Positions 7,922 to 16,698 of a stretch of DNA of 64,000 nucleotides are shown in pieces. Numbering within the stretch: position 1 is the first letter of the stretch; the number at the start of each line of letters is the position of its first letter. A model generated the notes under the pieces. The model made no database searches. It was given only the letters and a program-made list of their open reading frames with translations, and was not told the DNA's origin. The translations under genes and the position numbers were made by a program. The stretch comes from Sulfobacillus sp. (GTDB lineage Bacteria > Bacillota > Sulfobacillia > Sulfobacillales > Sulfobacillaceae), in the NCBI GenBank assembly GCA_027343695.1, contig DAHWKJ010000056.1, positions 62,001 to 126,000 of the forward strand. Reading direction: 5' to 3'.

Positions 7922-8857
7922 GTGTTTGAGTGTATCGACGCATTAATTGGCCATACGCCACTCGTGCGCCTTCGACACCTTTCGGATGAATTTGGGGTTC
8001 TCTGTTGCGGCAAATTGGAGTCCTTTAATCCAGGCGGCAGCGTCAAAGATCGCCTGGGGTTGGCGCTTGTGCTGGATGCTGAAAGGCGCGGACTGATTGC
8101 AAAGGGCAGTACTATCGTCGAGCCCACCTCAGGCAATACTGGCATTGGGATGGCCATGGTGGCAGTGCATCGGGGTTACCGTGTGGTGTTGACGATGCCA
8201 GATACCGCATCGTTGGAACGGCGGATCTTATTCCAAGCATTCGGTGCTGAACTCATATTAACTCCAGGACGTCTCGGGATGACGGGAGCCATTCAACGGG
8301 CTCTTGAACTGGTACGCGATCAGCCCGGTGCCGTGACCTTGCGTCAGTTTGAAAACCCAGCTAACGTTGAGATTCATCGTCAAACCACGGGACCGGAAAT
8401 CTGGGAGGATACCGACGGACAAGTGTCCATGGTCGTGGCTGGGATTGGCACCGGGGGCACCATTAGTGGCGTGGGTGAGTACTTAAAGGAACGCAATTCG
8501 GACATTCGGATTGTGGGGGTGGAGCCCCAGGAATCGTCCGTATTGCTTGGAGGCCAACCGGGGCCCCATAAAATCCAAGGGATTGGGGCGGGATTTGTTC
8601 CGAGTATCTTAAATCGGTCGGTGATTGATGACGTGATTGCGGTGTCCCAAGACGCCGCTATGGACGCAGCCAGAACCCTGGCGGAAGAAGAAGGCGTACT
8701 GTGCGGGATTTCGGGTGGGGCGGCACTGGAGGCCCTGCGACGGATCCTGATGAATTCGACCAAACCAACCGGGCCAGTGGTGGTGATTCTGCCCGATTCC
8801 GGCGAACGCTATCTTAGTACGATGTTGTTTCGGAAGGAGTCCGCGCAGCATGTTTAA
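7922..8857 (+). CDS. cysK: Cysteine synthase (O-acetylserine sulfhydrylase A)
   Basis: The enzyme makes cysteine from O-acetylserine and sulfide. The pyridoxal-phosphate lysine is in N-P-G-G-S-V-K-D-R (K42), the substrate loop is T-S-G-N-T-G, the phosphate loop is G-T-G-G-T-I-S-G, and the C-terminal S-G-G-A-A segment is present. From GTG 7922 the protein has 311 residues; GGTGAGG at 7906-7912 gives it a proper ribosome site, while ATG 7904 (317 residues) has none. An extended -10 (TGTTACAAT, 7854-7862) lies upstream. The stop overlaps the following rrf2 gene by eight bases. O-phosphoserine or cystathionine beta-synthase activity cannot be excluded from sequence. Confidence 0.9.
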   Translation: MFECIDALIGHTPLVRLRHLSDEFGVLCCGKLESFNPGGSVKDRLGLALVLDAERRGLIAKGSTIVEPTSGNTGIGMAMVAVHRGYRVVLTMPDTASLERRILFQAFGAELILTPGRLGMTGAIQRALELVRDQPGAVTLRQFENPANVEIHRQTTGPEIWEDTDGQVSMVVAGIGTGGTISGVGEYLKERNSDIRIVGVEPQESSVLLGGQPGPHKIQGIGAGFVPSILNRSVIDDVIAVSQDAAMDAARTLAEEEGVLCGISGGAALEALRRILMNSTKPTGPVVVILPDSGERYLSTMLFRKESAQHV

Positions 8858-9311
8858 GTTATCGACGGGCTTTAAAGCGGGTTTGCGCGCACTGACAATC
8901 CTAGCGCAAAAGGGACCCAAGACCCCGATTCCGATTAGTGAACTGACACGGGAGCTTTCGTTGTCCGACAAGTATTTGGAGCAATTACTCATGGCGCTTA
9001 GGCGGGCAGGGTTGGTGCGATCGGTACGGGGTGCCAATGGGGGGTTTCTGCTGGCGCGTGAGGCAACCAAGATTACCATTTTGGACATTATGACGGCGTT
9101 GCAGGGCCCGCTGGCGTTTTGTGATTGCGAGGCCAAGGCGTGCGGGGAATGTGTGCGACCTGAGATCTGGGACGCGCTCGAGCTTTCTATGAGTTCGAGC
9201 TTGGCAATGATAACGTTGTACCACCTCGCCTCCCGGGATCCGGTTCACGTCATGGCCCAATCTGTGGTGCTTCCGGATTCGCCGGTGTGGCAAGATGGGG
9301 CGGGAATCTAA
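8850..9311 (+). CDS. Rrf2-family transcription regulator with cysteine cluster
   Basis: The 153-residue protein has an N-terminal winged helix with the Rrf2 recognition pattern (S-L-S-D-K-Y-L-E-Q-L-L-x-x-L-R-R-A-G-L-V-x-S-x-R-G-x-x-G-G-F). It then carries a cluster of four cysteines, C-D-C-x5-C-x2-C, where IscR and NsrR bind an Fe-S cluster. CymR, the Firmicute cysteine regulator, belongs to the same family but lacks such a cluster. It overlaps cysK and is followed three bases later by cbbR. It may sense Fe-S or sulfide status and control cysK or the suf operon; no target is proven. Confidence 0.85.
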   Translation: MFKLSTGFKAGLRALTILAQKGPKTPIPISELTRELSLSDKYLEQLLMALRRAGLVRSVRGANGGFLLAREATKITILDIMTALQGPLAFCDCEAKACGECVRPEIWDALELSMSSSLAMITLYHLASRDPVHVMAQSVVLPDSPVWQDGAGI

Positions 9312-9314
9312 TCC

Positions 9315-10214
9315 ATGGCGTACAGTGACTTCATGGACAACTTGCATCCGCTGCGTGTCTTTCTTACGGTGGCCGGCCACATGAGTTTTTCCCGGGCCGG
9401 GGAAGCTTTACATATAAGCCAGTCGGCTGTGTCCATGCAGGTGAAAACCTTAGAAAACATGGTGGGTCTCCCGCTATTCAATCGGGATGGTCGACGTATG
9501 GTGCTCACCGCAGCGGGGGCCACCTTGCTCGATTATGGGCACCGGGTGTTTGCACTGTTGGATGAAACCCGCCAGGTGATGGAGGCCGAGAAAGGGGGGC
9601 GCCGTGGGACTCTTACAGTGTCCGCCGACACCACAGCAGGCGTGTACGTAGTGCCTCAGTACCTCGCCCACTTTCATCGGGAATATCCTGACGTGAAAAT
9701 CGCGTTGAACGTCGTAAACCGGACCCAGGTCATGGAACACTTACAACATCGTGAAGCCGATCTGGGGATCATGGGATACATTCCCCAAACCTCCGACGAG
9801 TGGGCCGTTGCCCCTTTCTTAGAGAACGAACTGGTGGTTATTGGGCCTGCCGATCATCCTTGGCGAGATCGGAGCCGTCTGAGCTGGCGGGAGGTCCAAG
9901 AGGCTTCGTGGTTGGTGCGGGAGGCAGGCTCGGGTACACGTCAGGCCCTTGACCGAGTACTTGGGTCGCGGGGTTTGACGTTAAGACCCGCCATGGAACT
10001 CGGGAGCAATAGCGCCATCAAGCAGGCGGTGATGCACGGGCTCGGAATCTCGGTGTTGTCACGCCGTGTCATCGAGTTCGAGATCGCCACCGGTCGCCTA
10101 ATCGTGTTGGATGTAGAGGATTTCCCGATCCGGAGAGCCTGGTATGTGGTGCACCCGAAGAATGCGTATTTGGCGCCTCCCGCCGTGGCCATGAAGGAGC
10201 TCTTCTTGCGCTAA
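9315..10214 (+). CDS. cbbR: LysR-type regulator, CbbR-like
   Basis: The 299-residue protein has a LysR helix-turn-helix at residues 20 to 50 ([23 protein letters not shown]) and a periplasmic-binding-like effector domain. CbbR proteins activate Calvin-cycle operons in response to metabolites such as RuBP or NADPH. Its 3' end overlaps the 3' end of cbbS by four bases, tail to tail. Unlike the usual divergent arrangement, it lies downstream of cysK and rrf2 in the same direction with a three-base gap. The CbbR identity rests on the cbbLS neighbours and general similarity. M7 could be an alternative start. Confidence 0.75.
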   Translation: MAYSDFMDNLHPLRVFLTVAGHMSFSRAGEALHISQSAVSMQVKTLENMVGLPLFNRDGRRMVLTAAGATLLDYGHRVFALLDETRQVMEAEKGGRRGTLTVSADTTAGVYVVPQYLAHFHREYPDVKIALNVVNRTQVMEHLQHREADLGIMGYIPQTSDEWAVAPFLENELVVIGPADHPWRDRSRLSWREVQEASWLVREAGSGTRQALDRVLGSRGLTLRPAMELGSNSAIKQAVMHGLGISVLSRRVIEFEIATGRLIVLDVEDFPIRRAWYVVHPKNAYLAPPAVAMKELFLR

Positions 10215-10639
10215 TCGGAGAATCGTTGTCCGGCTGGACGTGTTGTCGCATAACTTTCTAAGGTATATCGGAGCTGCCGGTTGGGACCTTCTTGGCGTAC
10301 AACGCGAAATCCCGGGTCCGTCGACGGTCTTTGAACGATGAACGAGAGGGCAATGGTTTGCCGACCTAGTCGCCGGTCATAGGCGTTGATTCGGACATAG
10401 TACCCTGGATAAGCTTTCTTACACTGTTCCACTTCGTAAAATACCGCAGCCGCATCGCGTTGGTCGAACATAGGCAGGCCCCACATCGTCCAATAGGTGT
10501 TGCGAGGGTGCGGATCGTCGGTGAATTCAACACTGAGTGGCCAATTGTGTTGCAGCGCGTACTCGATTTGGCTCTTGACATCATCGTCGCTTAAAGGCGG
10601 TAGATAGGAAAAAGTCCCTTGGGTTAGATGAAAGCTCAT
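10211..10639 (-). CDS. cbbS: RuBisCO small subunit, red type
   Basis: The 142-residue small subunit caps the L8 core. It shows [10 protein letters not shown] near the N-terminus, the conserved [10 protein letters not shown] segment, and the C-terminal extension P-G-F-R-V-x-R-Q-E-G-P-x-R-x-x-R-Y-T that forms the beta-hairpin barrel of red-type (form IC/ID) enzymes. An AAAGGAG site precedes ATG 10639, which decides this start over one inside the cbbL end. It follows cbbL by 22 bases. Confidence 0.94.
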   Translation of the reverse strand: MSFHLTQGTFSYLPPLSDDDVKSQIEYALQHNWPLSVEFTDDPHPRNTYWTMWGLPMFDQRDAAAVFYEVEQCKKAYPGYYVRINAYDRRLGRQTIALSFIVQRPSTDPGFRVVRQEGPNRQLRYTLESYATTRPAGQRFSD

Positions 10640-10661
10640 GGGGGGTGGCTCCTTTTCGGTT

Positions 10662-12143
<1,482 letters not shown>

Positions 12144-12155
12144 TTACATAAATTC

Positions 12156-12184
12156 AGTGTAGAGGCGGTTTTAATATATGTAAA
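12156..12184 (-). promoter_or_regulatory. Sigma-A-type promoter of cbbLS
   Basis: On the minus strand, TTTACA (12179-12184) and TACACT (12156-12161) are separated by 17 bases, with a predicted start near 12149 and a 48-base leader before cbbL. The surrounding sequence is markedly AT-rich compared with the genes. Confidence 0.65.
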
Positions 12185-12200
12185 ATATAATTAAGCGCGG

Positions 12201-12212
12201 CATTATATAATG
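12201..12212. promoter_or_regulatory. Candidate CbbR operator palindrome
   Basis: CATTATATAATG is a perfect 12-base palindrome centred about 57 bases upstream of the predicted cbbL transcription start, in the range where LysR-type activators bind their recognition site. A second AT-rich imperfect dyad (about 12171-12194) covers the -35 element. Binding by the CbbR-like protein is inferred from position. Confidence 0.4.
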
Positions 12213-12458
12213 AAAAGCTTATTATTGTGTGCTCTCATAGTTTTCAAAACTTCATCGCGATCGGGTCTATTTGTGGTCTCGGTTAAGTATGGGAGACGGG
12301 AAACGCGCATTGCGAGGAGTTACGTGAAATGATCGTGGACAACACGGGCTACGATGCCGTATGACAATCTTTGATGGGTGGAAGGACGAATTGTGTTTGA
12401 CGAAATTATGGAGAAGCGCTATGGCATCCAGTGGTTGCAGAGGTCTTATCATCAATAA

Positions 12459-12535
12459 TGGTCGGAGAGACAGGATTCGAACCTGCGACCTCCTGCTCCC
12501 GAAGCAGGCGCGCTACCAAGCTGCGCTACTCCCCG
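12459..12535 (-). tRNA. tRNA-Pro (anticodon CGG)
   Basis: The minus strand folds as a full cloverleaf: acceptor CGGGGAG with CTCTCCG (one G-U pair), D stem GCGC/GCGC, anticodon stem CCTGC/GCAGG with loop TTCGGGA giving anticodon CGG and G37, and T arm GCAGG-TTCGAAT-CCTGT. The discriminator is A and the 3' CCA is encoded, 77 bases in all. It decodes CCG. It stands alone, between the cbbL upstream region and the rmlA promoter. Confidence 0.95.
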
Positions 12536-12588
12536 ATACCGTCACTCATTGTATTCTGATCGACGAGTGACTGTCAAGGCACCGAAAA

Positions 12589-12617
12589 TTGTCAGCGTGC
12601 TACGGCTTCGGTATGAT
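12589..12617 (+). promoter_or_regulatory. Sigma-A-type promoter of the rml genes
   Basis: TTGTCA (12589-12594) and TATGAT (12612-12617) are 17 bases apart, predicting a start near 12624. This excludes an upstream ATG at 12607 as start of rmlA and supports the TTG at 12652. Confidence 0.7.
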
Positions 12618-12651
12618 AACAACAGAATACACGAGTAGGAGACAAAGAACA

Positions 12652-13722
12652 TTGGCCAAATTAAAAGGGCTGTTATTGGCTGGCGGCACAGGAAGTCGGC
12701 TACGTCCATTAACGTATACCGGGGCTAAGCAACTCATCCCGGTGGCAAATCGTCCTATCCTATTTTATGCGGTCGATGCAATAGTATCCGCCGGGGTAGA
12801 GGAAATCGGCGTGATAATTGGAGATACGGGTAATGAGGTTCGGACCGCATTGGGGGATGGCAGCGAATTTGGCTGTAGGTTCACCTATATTCCGCAGAGT
12901 CAGCCCTTAGGGTTGGCACACGCCGTCAAGACGGCGCGGCCCTTTCTGGGAACCTCGCCATTTTTGATGTTTTTGGGAGATAATCTGCTGCGTGGAGGAC
13001 TCAGTCGGCTCGCAAACCGCTTTTCGGAAGGGGGGTTTGCAGCATCGATCCTATTGACCGAAGTCAAAGATCCGACCCAATTCGGAGTGGCCGTGGTGCA
13101 AGAGGGGCGTGTGGTGCGGTTGGTGGAAAAACCCAAATCGCCTCCTTCCAACTTAGCTTTAGTAGGTGCATACTGTTTTGGTCCGATGATCCATGAGGCC
13201 ATCGACCAATTGCAACCGTCATGGCGTAACGAATACGAGATTACCGATGCCATTCAGGCCTTGATCGACCAACACTTAGCCGTCGACGCCACGTTGGTTG
13301 AAGGCTGGTGGAAGGATACGGGAAGGCCCGAGGATGTCTTGGAAGCCAACCGACTGGTCTTGGAAGACATTCAGAGTCAGGTCGACGGACTGGTGGATGA
13401 GGCGAGCCAGCTCGAAGGACGTGTCATTGTGGGGCCAGGAGCTGAAGTCCATCGTAGTACGATCCGAGGTCCAGTCAGTATCGCATCGGGGGCCCGGGTG
13501 CAAGATAGTTACATCGGCCCTTATACCTCCATTGGGCAGAGCGTGTTGATAAGCCATACTGAAATTGAAAACAGCGTCGTCCTCCCCGATAGCAAGATTG
13601 TTGAAGTCAATGGGCGTATTGACCAAAGTCTCATCGGACGAGGCGTGACGGTGTCTGGCGTGCAGTCTCGACCACGAGCAGTGCACTTAATCTTAGGCGA
13701 CCAGAGCCGAATTGACCTGTAA
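12652..13722 (+). CDS. rmlA: Glucose-1-phosphate thymidylyltransferase, long form
   Basis: The enzyme couples glucose-1-phosphate and dTTP to dTDP-glucose. The 356-residue product starts L-L-L-A-G-G-T-G-S-R-L-R-P-L-T (nucleotide-binding loop), has E-K-P-K and W-K-D-T-G motifs, and ends in about 110 residues of left-handed beta-helix hexapeptide repeats, the mark of the long StrD/RffH-unlike form. TTG 12652 is chosen because it gives a proper family N-terminus, has AGGAG ten bases upstream, and lies downstream of the predicted transcription start. It heads the rmlA-rmlC-rmlB genes. Another sugar-1-phosphate substrate is possible. Confidence 0.85.
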   Translation: MAKLKGLLLAGGTGSRLRPLTYTGAKQLIPVANRPILFYAVDAIVSAGVEEIGVIIGDTGNEVRTALGDGSEFGCRFTYIPQSQPLGLAHAVKTARPFLGTSPFLMFLGDNLLRGGLSRLANRFSEGGFAASILLTEVKDPTQFGVAVVQEGRVVRLVEKPKSPPSNLALVGAYCFGPMIHEAIDQLQPSWRNEYEITDAIQALIDQHLAVDATLVEGWWKDTGRPEDVLEANRLVLEDIQSQVDGLVDEASQLEGRVIVGPGAEVHRSTIRGPVSIASGARVQDSYIGPYTSIGQSVLISHTEIENSVVLPDSKIVEVNGRIDQSLIGRGVTVSGVQSRPRAVHLILGDQSRIDL

Positions 13723-13771
13723 GCGGTCCGATACCGTATCATCACTATGTTGCGCTAGGAGAGTCTATCGT

Positions 13772-14242
13772 ATGAGTCAATTTGGTAGCATTGATGGGGT
13801 TCATGTGAAGAAATTGGTGCGGCATCCCGATAACCGGGGATTTTTTCAAGAAATTCTGCGCGACGACGACCAATTGCTGCGTCGATTCGGGCAAGCATCG
13901 CTTTCAATGAGCTATCCCGGCGTCATCAAGGCGTTTCACTACCATGAACGTCAAGACGACTTATGGTTCTTCCCGGTGGGTTCCGCGGAGGTCGTACTGT
14001 ACGATTCGCGAGAGGATTCAAAAACCCGAGGGATTACTCAAGCCCTCTATCCAGGGCAAGACAACCCCTTATTAATTGTGATTCCGGTGGGGGTGTTGCA
14101 TGGATATCGGGTGTTAGGAGCTACGCCGCTTATGATTGTCTATTTCACCACGGAATCGTATCGTCCTGAATCACCCGATGAAAAACGGGTCCCCTGGGAT
14201 GATCCCACCGTGGGGTATGACTGGACCACAAAACCGCGGTAA
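13772..14242 (+). CDS. rmlC: dTDP-sugar epimerase, RmlC-like cupin
   Basis: The 156-residue cupin belongs with dTDP-4-keto-6-deoxyglucose 3,5-epimerases, using the segment F-H-Y-H-E-R-Q (catalytic histidine region), G-V-L-H-G-Y, and a late tyrosine-containing strand. It is shorter than the usual 180 residues and departs from the common R-G-x-H-Y-Q motif (here K-A-F-H-Y-H), so a variant epimerase or sugar isomerase is possible. ATG 13772 has TAGGAG upstream. It sits between rmlA and rmlB, 49 and 15 bases away. Confidence 0.75.
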   Translation: MSQFGSIDGVHVKKLVRHPDNRGFFQEILRDDDQLLRRFGQASLSMSYPGVIKAFHYHERQDDLWFFPVGSAEVVLYDSREDSKTRGITQALYPGQDNPLLIVIPVGVLHGYRVLGATPLMIVYFTTESYRPESPDEKRVPWDDPTVGYDWTTKPR

Positions 14243-14257
14243 GGAGTGGACAAGGCG

Positions 14258-15271
14258 ATGAGAATCGTTGTGACGGGGGGGCTCGGATTCATCGGATCTC
14301 ACCTAGTACGATGGATCTTGCAGCACCAACCTCAGGTAGACATAATCAATGTGGATGCCCTGACCTATGCGGGCAATCTCGAAAACTTGGCGGATATTGC
14401 GGACAATCCCCGTTATCAGTGGCAACGGATATCGATTACCGATCGGCCCGGATTGGAAGCCGTTTTCCGAGACCAGGGTCCCATCGATGCGGTGATGCAT
14501 CTCGCCGCTGAATCTCACGTAGATCGTAGTATCCAAAGCGGCGTGCCATTTGTGGAGACCAACGTCTTAGGTACCCAGATCTTACTGGAAGTGGCGAGGA
14601 ATGCGGGAGTATCCCGGTTTCTACAGGTCTCTACCGATGAAGTCTACGGAAGTCTCGGTGGAACCGGCTCTTTTGTGGAACATACGCCGCTGTCTCCCAA
14701 TAGTCCCTATTCCGCGAGCAAGGCTGGCTCAGATTTATTAGCACGGGCGGCCTTTGAGACCTATGGCCAAGACGTGGTGATCACCCGATGCAGCAATAAT
14801 TATGGGCCCTATCAGTTTCCCGAAAAATTGATTCCCTTATTTATCACGAATGGTCTGGATGGTAAGTCCTTACCCCTGTACGGGGATGGCCTAAATGTGC
14901 GCGACTGGCTTTACGTCGAAGATCATGTGCGGGCATTATGGATGGTACTGAATCAGGGCAAGGCTGGTGAAGTCTATAACATCGGGGGGAATAACGAGCG
15001 CAGTAACCGAGAGGTTGCTCAGACACTGGTCAGCCTGATGCACTTGCCTGAGACGGCAATCGTGCCGGTGCCAGACAGGTTGGGCCATGACCGGCGTTAT
15101 GCGATTGATTCGAGTAAGATTCAAGAAACGTTGGGCTGGCGGCCTGAGACGCCTTGGGAGCAGGGCCTGGCGCTGACAGTGCAATGGTATCGGTCCCGTC
15201 GAGCCTGGTGGGAGTCCATAAAAAACGGGACGTATAAAGACTATTACCGCGACCAGTACGGTACGTTGTAG
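14258..15271 (+). CDS. rmlB: dTDP-glucose 4,6-dehydratase
   Basis: This short-chain dehydrogenase-type enzyme converts dTDP-glucose to the 4-keto-6-deoxy sugar with bound NAD. The 337-residue product has G-G-L-G-F-I-G-S-H at the start, catalytic T-D-E-V-Y-G-S, the Y-S-A-S-K-A (YxxxK) pair, and N-N-Y-G-P-Y-Q-F-P-E-K. AAGGAG at 14241-14246 lies 11 bases before ATG 14258; GTG 14246 would overlap this site and is rejected. No rmlD follows, so the final sugar is unknown; it probably feeds cell-surface polysaccharide. Confidence 0.93.
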   Translation: MRIVVTGGLGFIGSHLVRWILQHQPQVDIINVDALTYAGNLENLADIADNPRYQWQRISITDRPGLEAVFRDQGPIDAVMHLAAESHVDRSIQSGVPFVETNVLGTQILLEVARNAGVSRFLQVSTDEVYGSLGGTGSFVEHTPLSPNSPYSASKAGSDLLARAAFETYGQDVVITRCSNNYGPYQFPEKLIPLFITNGLDGKSLPLYGDGLNVRDWLYVEDHVRALWMVLNQGKAGEVYNIGGNNERSNREVAQTLVSLMHLPETAIVPVPDRLGHDRRYAIDSSKIQETLGWRPETPWEQGLALTVQWYRSRRAWWESIKNGTYKDYYRDQYGTL

Positions 15272-15296
15272 CTAAATTTTAGGAGATGGGTCCTGG

Positions 15297-16685
15297 GTGC
15301 TGAGATTATGGATTGCGGTATATATGGCACGTCTAGTCGGTATGTTGAGTCGGATTAGTGGGCGTGGTGGAAGTTCCTTACCGGGTATCGTGGCGCGCCG
15401 CATCGACCCTGGGGTGCTGATGAAATTATCCCTTCGGTTACAAAAGGGTGTGGTGTTGCTGACCGGAACCAATGGGAAGACGACCACGGCGGCGCTTTCG
15501 GCCTTCTTGCTTAAAGCCAATGGGATTCGAGTGGTGCATAATCGCGCCGGCGCTAATCTTATTTTAGGGTTGACGGCTACATTAGTCCAAGCCTCGAGAT
15601 GGCGGATCTATCCCCGAGCCGATTTGGCTCTCTTGGAAACCGACGAAGCGTCGGTTCCCAAGGCTGCTAAAGAAACCGTGCCCCGAGCCTTAGTGGTTAC
15701 GAACTTTTTCCGCGACCAATTGGACCGCTACGGAGAATTATCGACCACGGTAGGCCTGGTGAAGCGAGGCTTGGATGAACTTGCCGAGGACGGCTGGTTG
15801 GTATTGAATGCGGACGATCCGCAAGTGGCCTTTTTGGGCGAAGGCTACGGACGGGTCGTGTACTTTGGACTACAGTTGGCCGCGGACGATCAATCGGTGT
15901 TGAGCCAACACGACGCGGCAGATGCTCGATTTTGTCCGCGTTGCGGCCAAGCCTTAGTGTACCGGACCCAATACTATGCTCACCTGGGAGATTATCGCTG
16001 TGGGCACTGTGGCTGGGAGCGTCCGGGCCTCGACTGGGCGGTCACCGAGTGGAACCGGCGGCAAGGAACCATGACCATTCGCTCCAAGAACGAGACGGCA
16101 GTCCTGCCGATCCGGACGCCGGGCATTTATAACGTGTACAATCAATTGGCGGCGGTGGCCATCTGCGCGACACTAGGGGCTCCATTAAGGCCGATGTCGC
16201 AGCATTTAGAGTCGTTCGAGCCGGCCTTTGGACGCATGGAGAAAGTGTTGATTCAAGGGCACACGGTGTGGTTGGCGCTGGTTAAAAATCCGGTTGGCTT
16301 TACGCAAGTGTTGCAGGCGGTAGGAGACACGGCAGGAAATACGCCGCAATGGGCCTTATTAGTCATTAACGATCGTTACGCGGACGGCCAAGATGTATCA
16401 TGGCTCTGGGATGTCGACTTTGAACGTGTCCATCGCGCACAATACATAGACCACTGGTGGGTGAGTGGTATTCGGGCCTACGATATGGCACTAAGACTGC
16501 AATACGCGGGGATACCAGACCACCAAGTGCATGTCGTCGAAAGCCCTAGTCGTGCCTTAGACAACATGTTGAAAGAAGCTGCCACCGACGTTCCGATTTA
16601 CATTATGCCAACCTATACGGCACTCTTAGAGATTCGGCAACATTTGACGCAACAAGGGTATACGCGGCACTTCCGCGAGGGCTAG
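15297..16685 (+). CDS. murT: Lipid II isoglutaminyl synthase subunit MurT
   Basis: MurT is the ATP-using Mur-ligase-like half of the MurT/GatD complex that amidates the D-glutamate of lipid II. The 462-residue protein has G-T-N-G-K-T-T-T (about 57 to 64), L-L-E-T-D-E-A, N-N-F-F-R-D-Q-L-D-R-Y-like segment T-N-F-F-R-D-Q-L-D-R-Y-G-E, the four-cysteine zinc ribbon C-P-R-C ... C-G-H-C inserted in the central domain that separates MurT from MurE-type ligases, and a C-terminal DUF1727 domain. It starts at GTG 15297 behind AGGAG. The partner gatD, usually adjacent, is not found here. Confidence 0.9.
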   Translation: MLRLWIAVYMARLVGMLSRISGRGGSSLPGIVARRIDPGVLMKLSLRLQKGVVLLTGTNGKTTTAALSAFLLKANGIRVVHNRAGANLILGLTATLVQASRWRIYPRADLALLETDEASVPKAAKETVPRALVVTNFFRDQLDRYGELSTTVGLVKRGLDELAEDGWLVLNADDPQVAFLGEGYGRVVYFGLQLAADDQSVLSQHDAADARFCPRCGQALVYRTQYYAHLGDYRCGHCGWERPGLDWAVTEWNRRQGTMTIRSKNETAVLPIRTPGIYNVYNQLAAVAICATLGAPLRPMSQHLESFEPAFGRMEKVLIQGHTVWLALVKNPVGFTQVLQAVGDTAGNTPQWALLVINDRYADGQDVSWLWDVDFERVHRAQYIDHWWVSGIRAYDMALRLQYAGIPDHQVHVVESPSRALDNMLKEAATDVPIYIMPTYTALLEIRQHLTQQGYTRHFREG

Positions 16686-16698
16686 GGGGAGATATTAC

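Noticed and set aside
12589-12651. N-terminal extension of rmlA by 21 residues
   Set aside because: The extension lies over the -35, -10 and predicted transcription start; TTG 12652 gives the normal family N-terminus.
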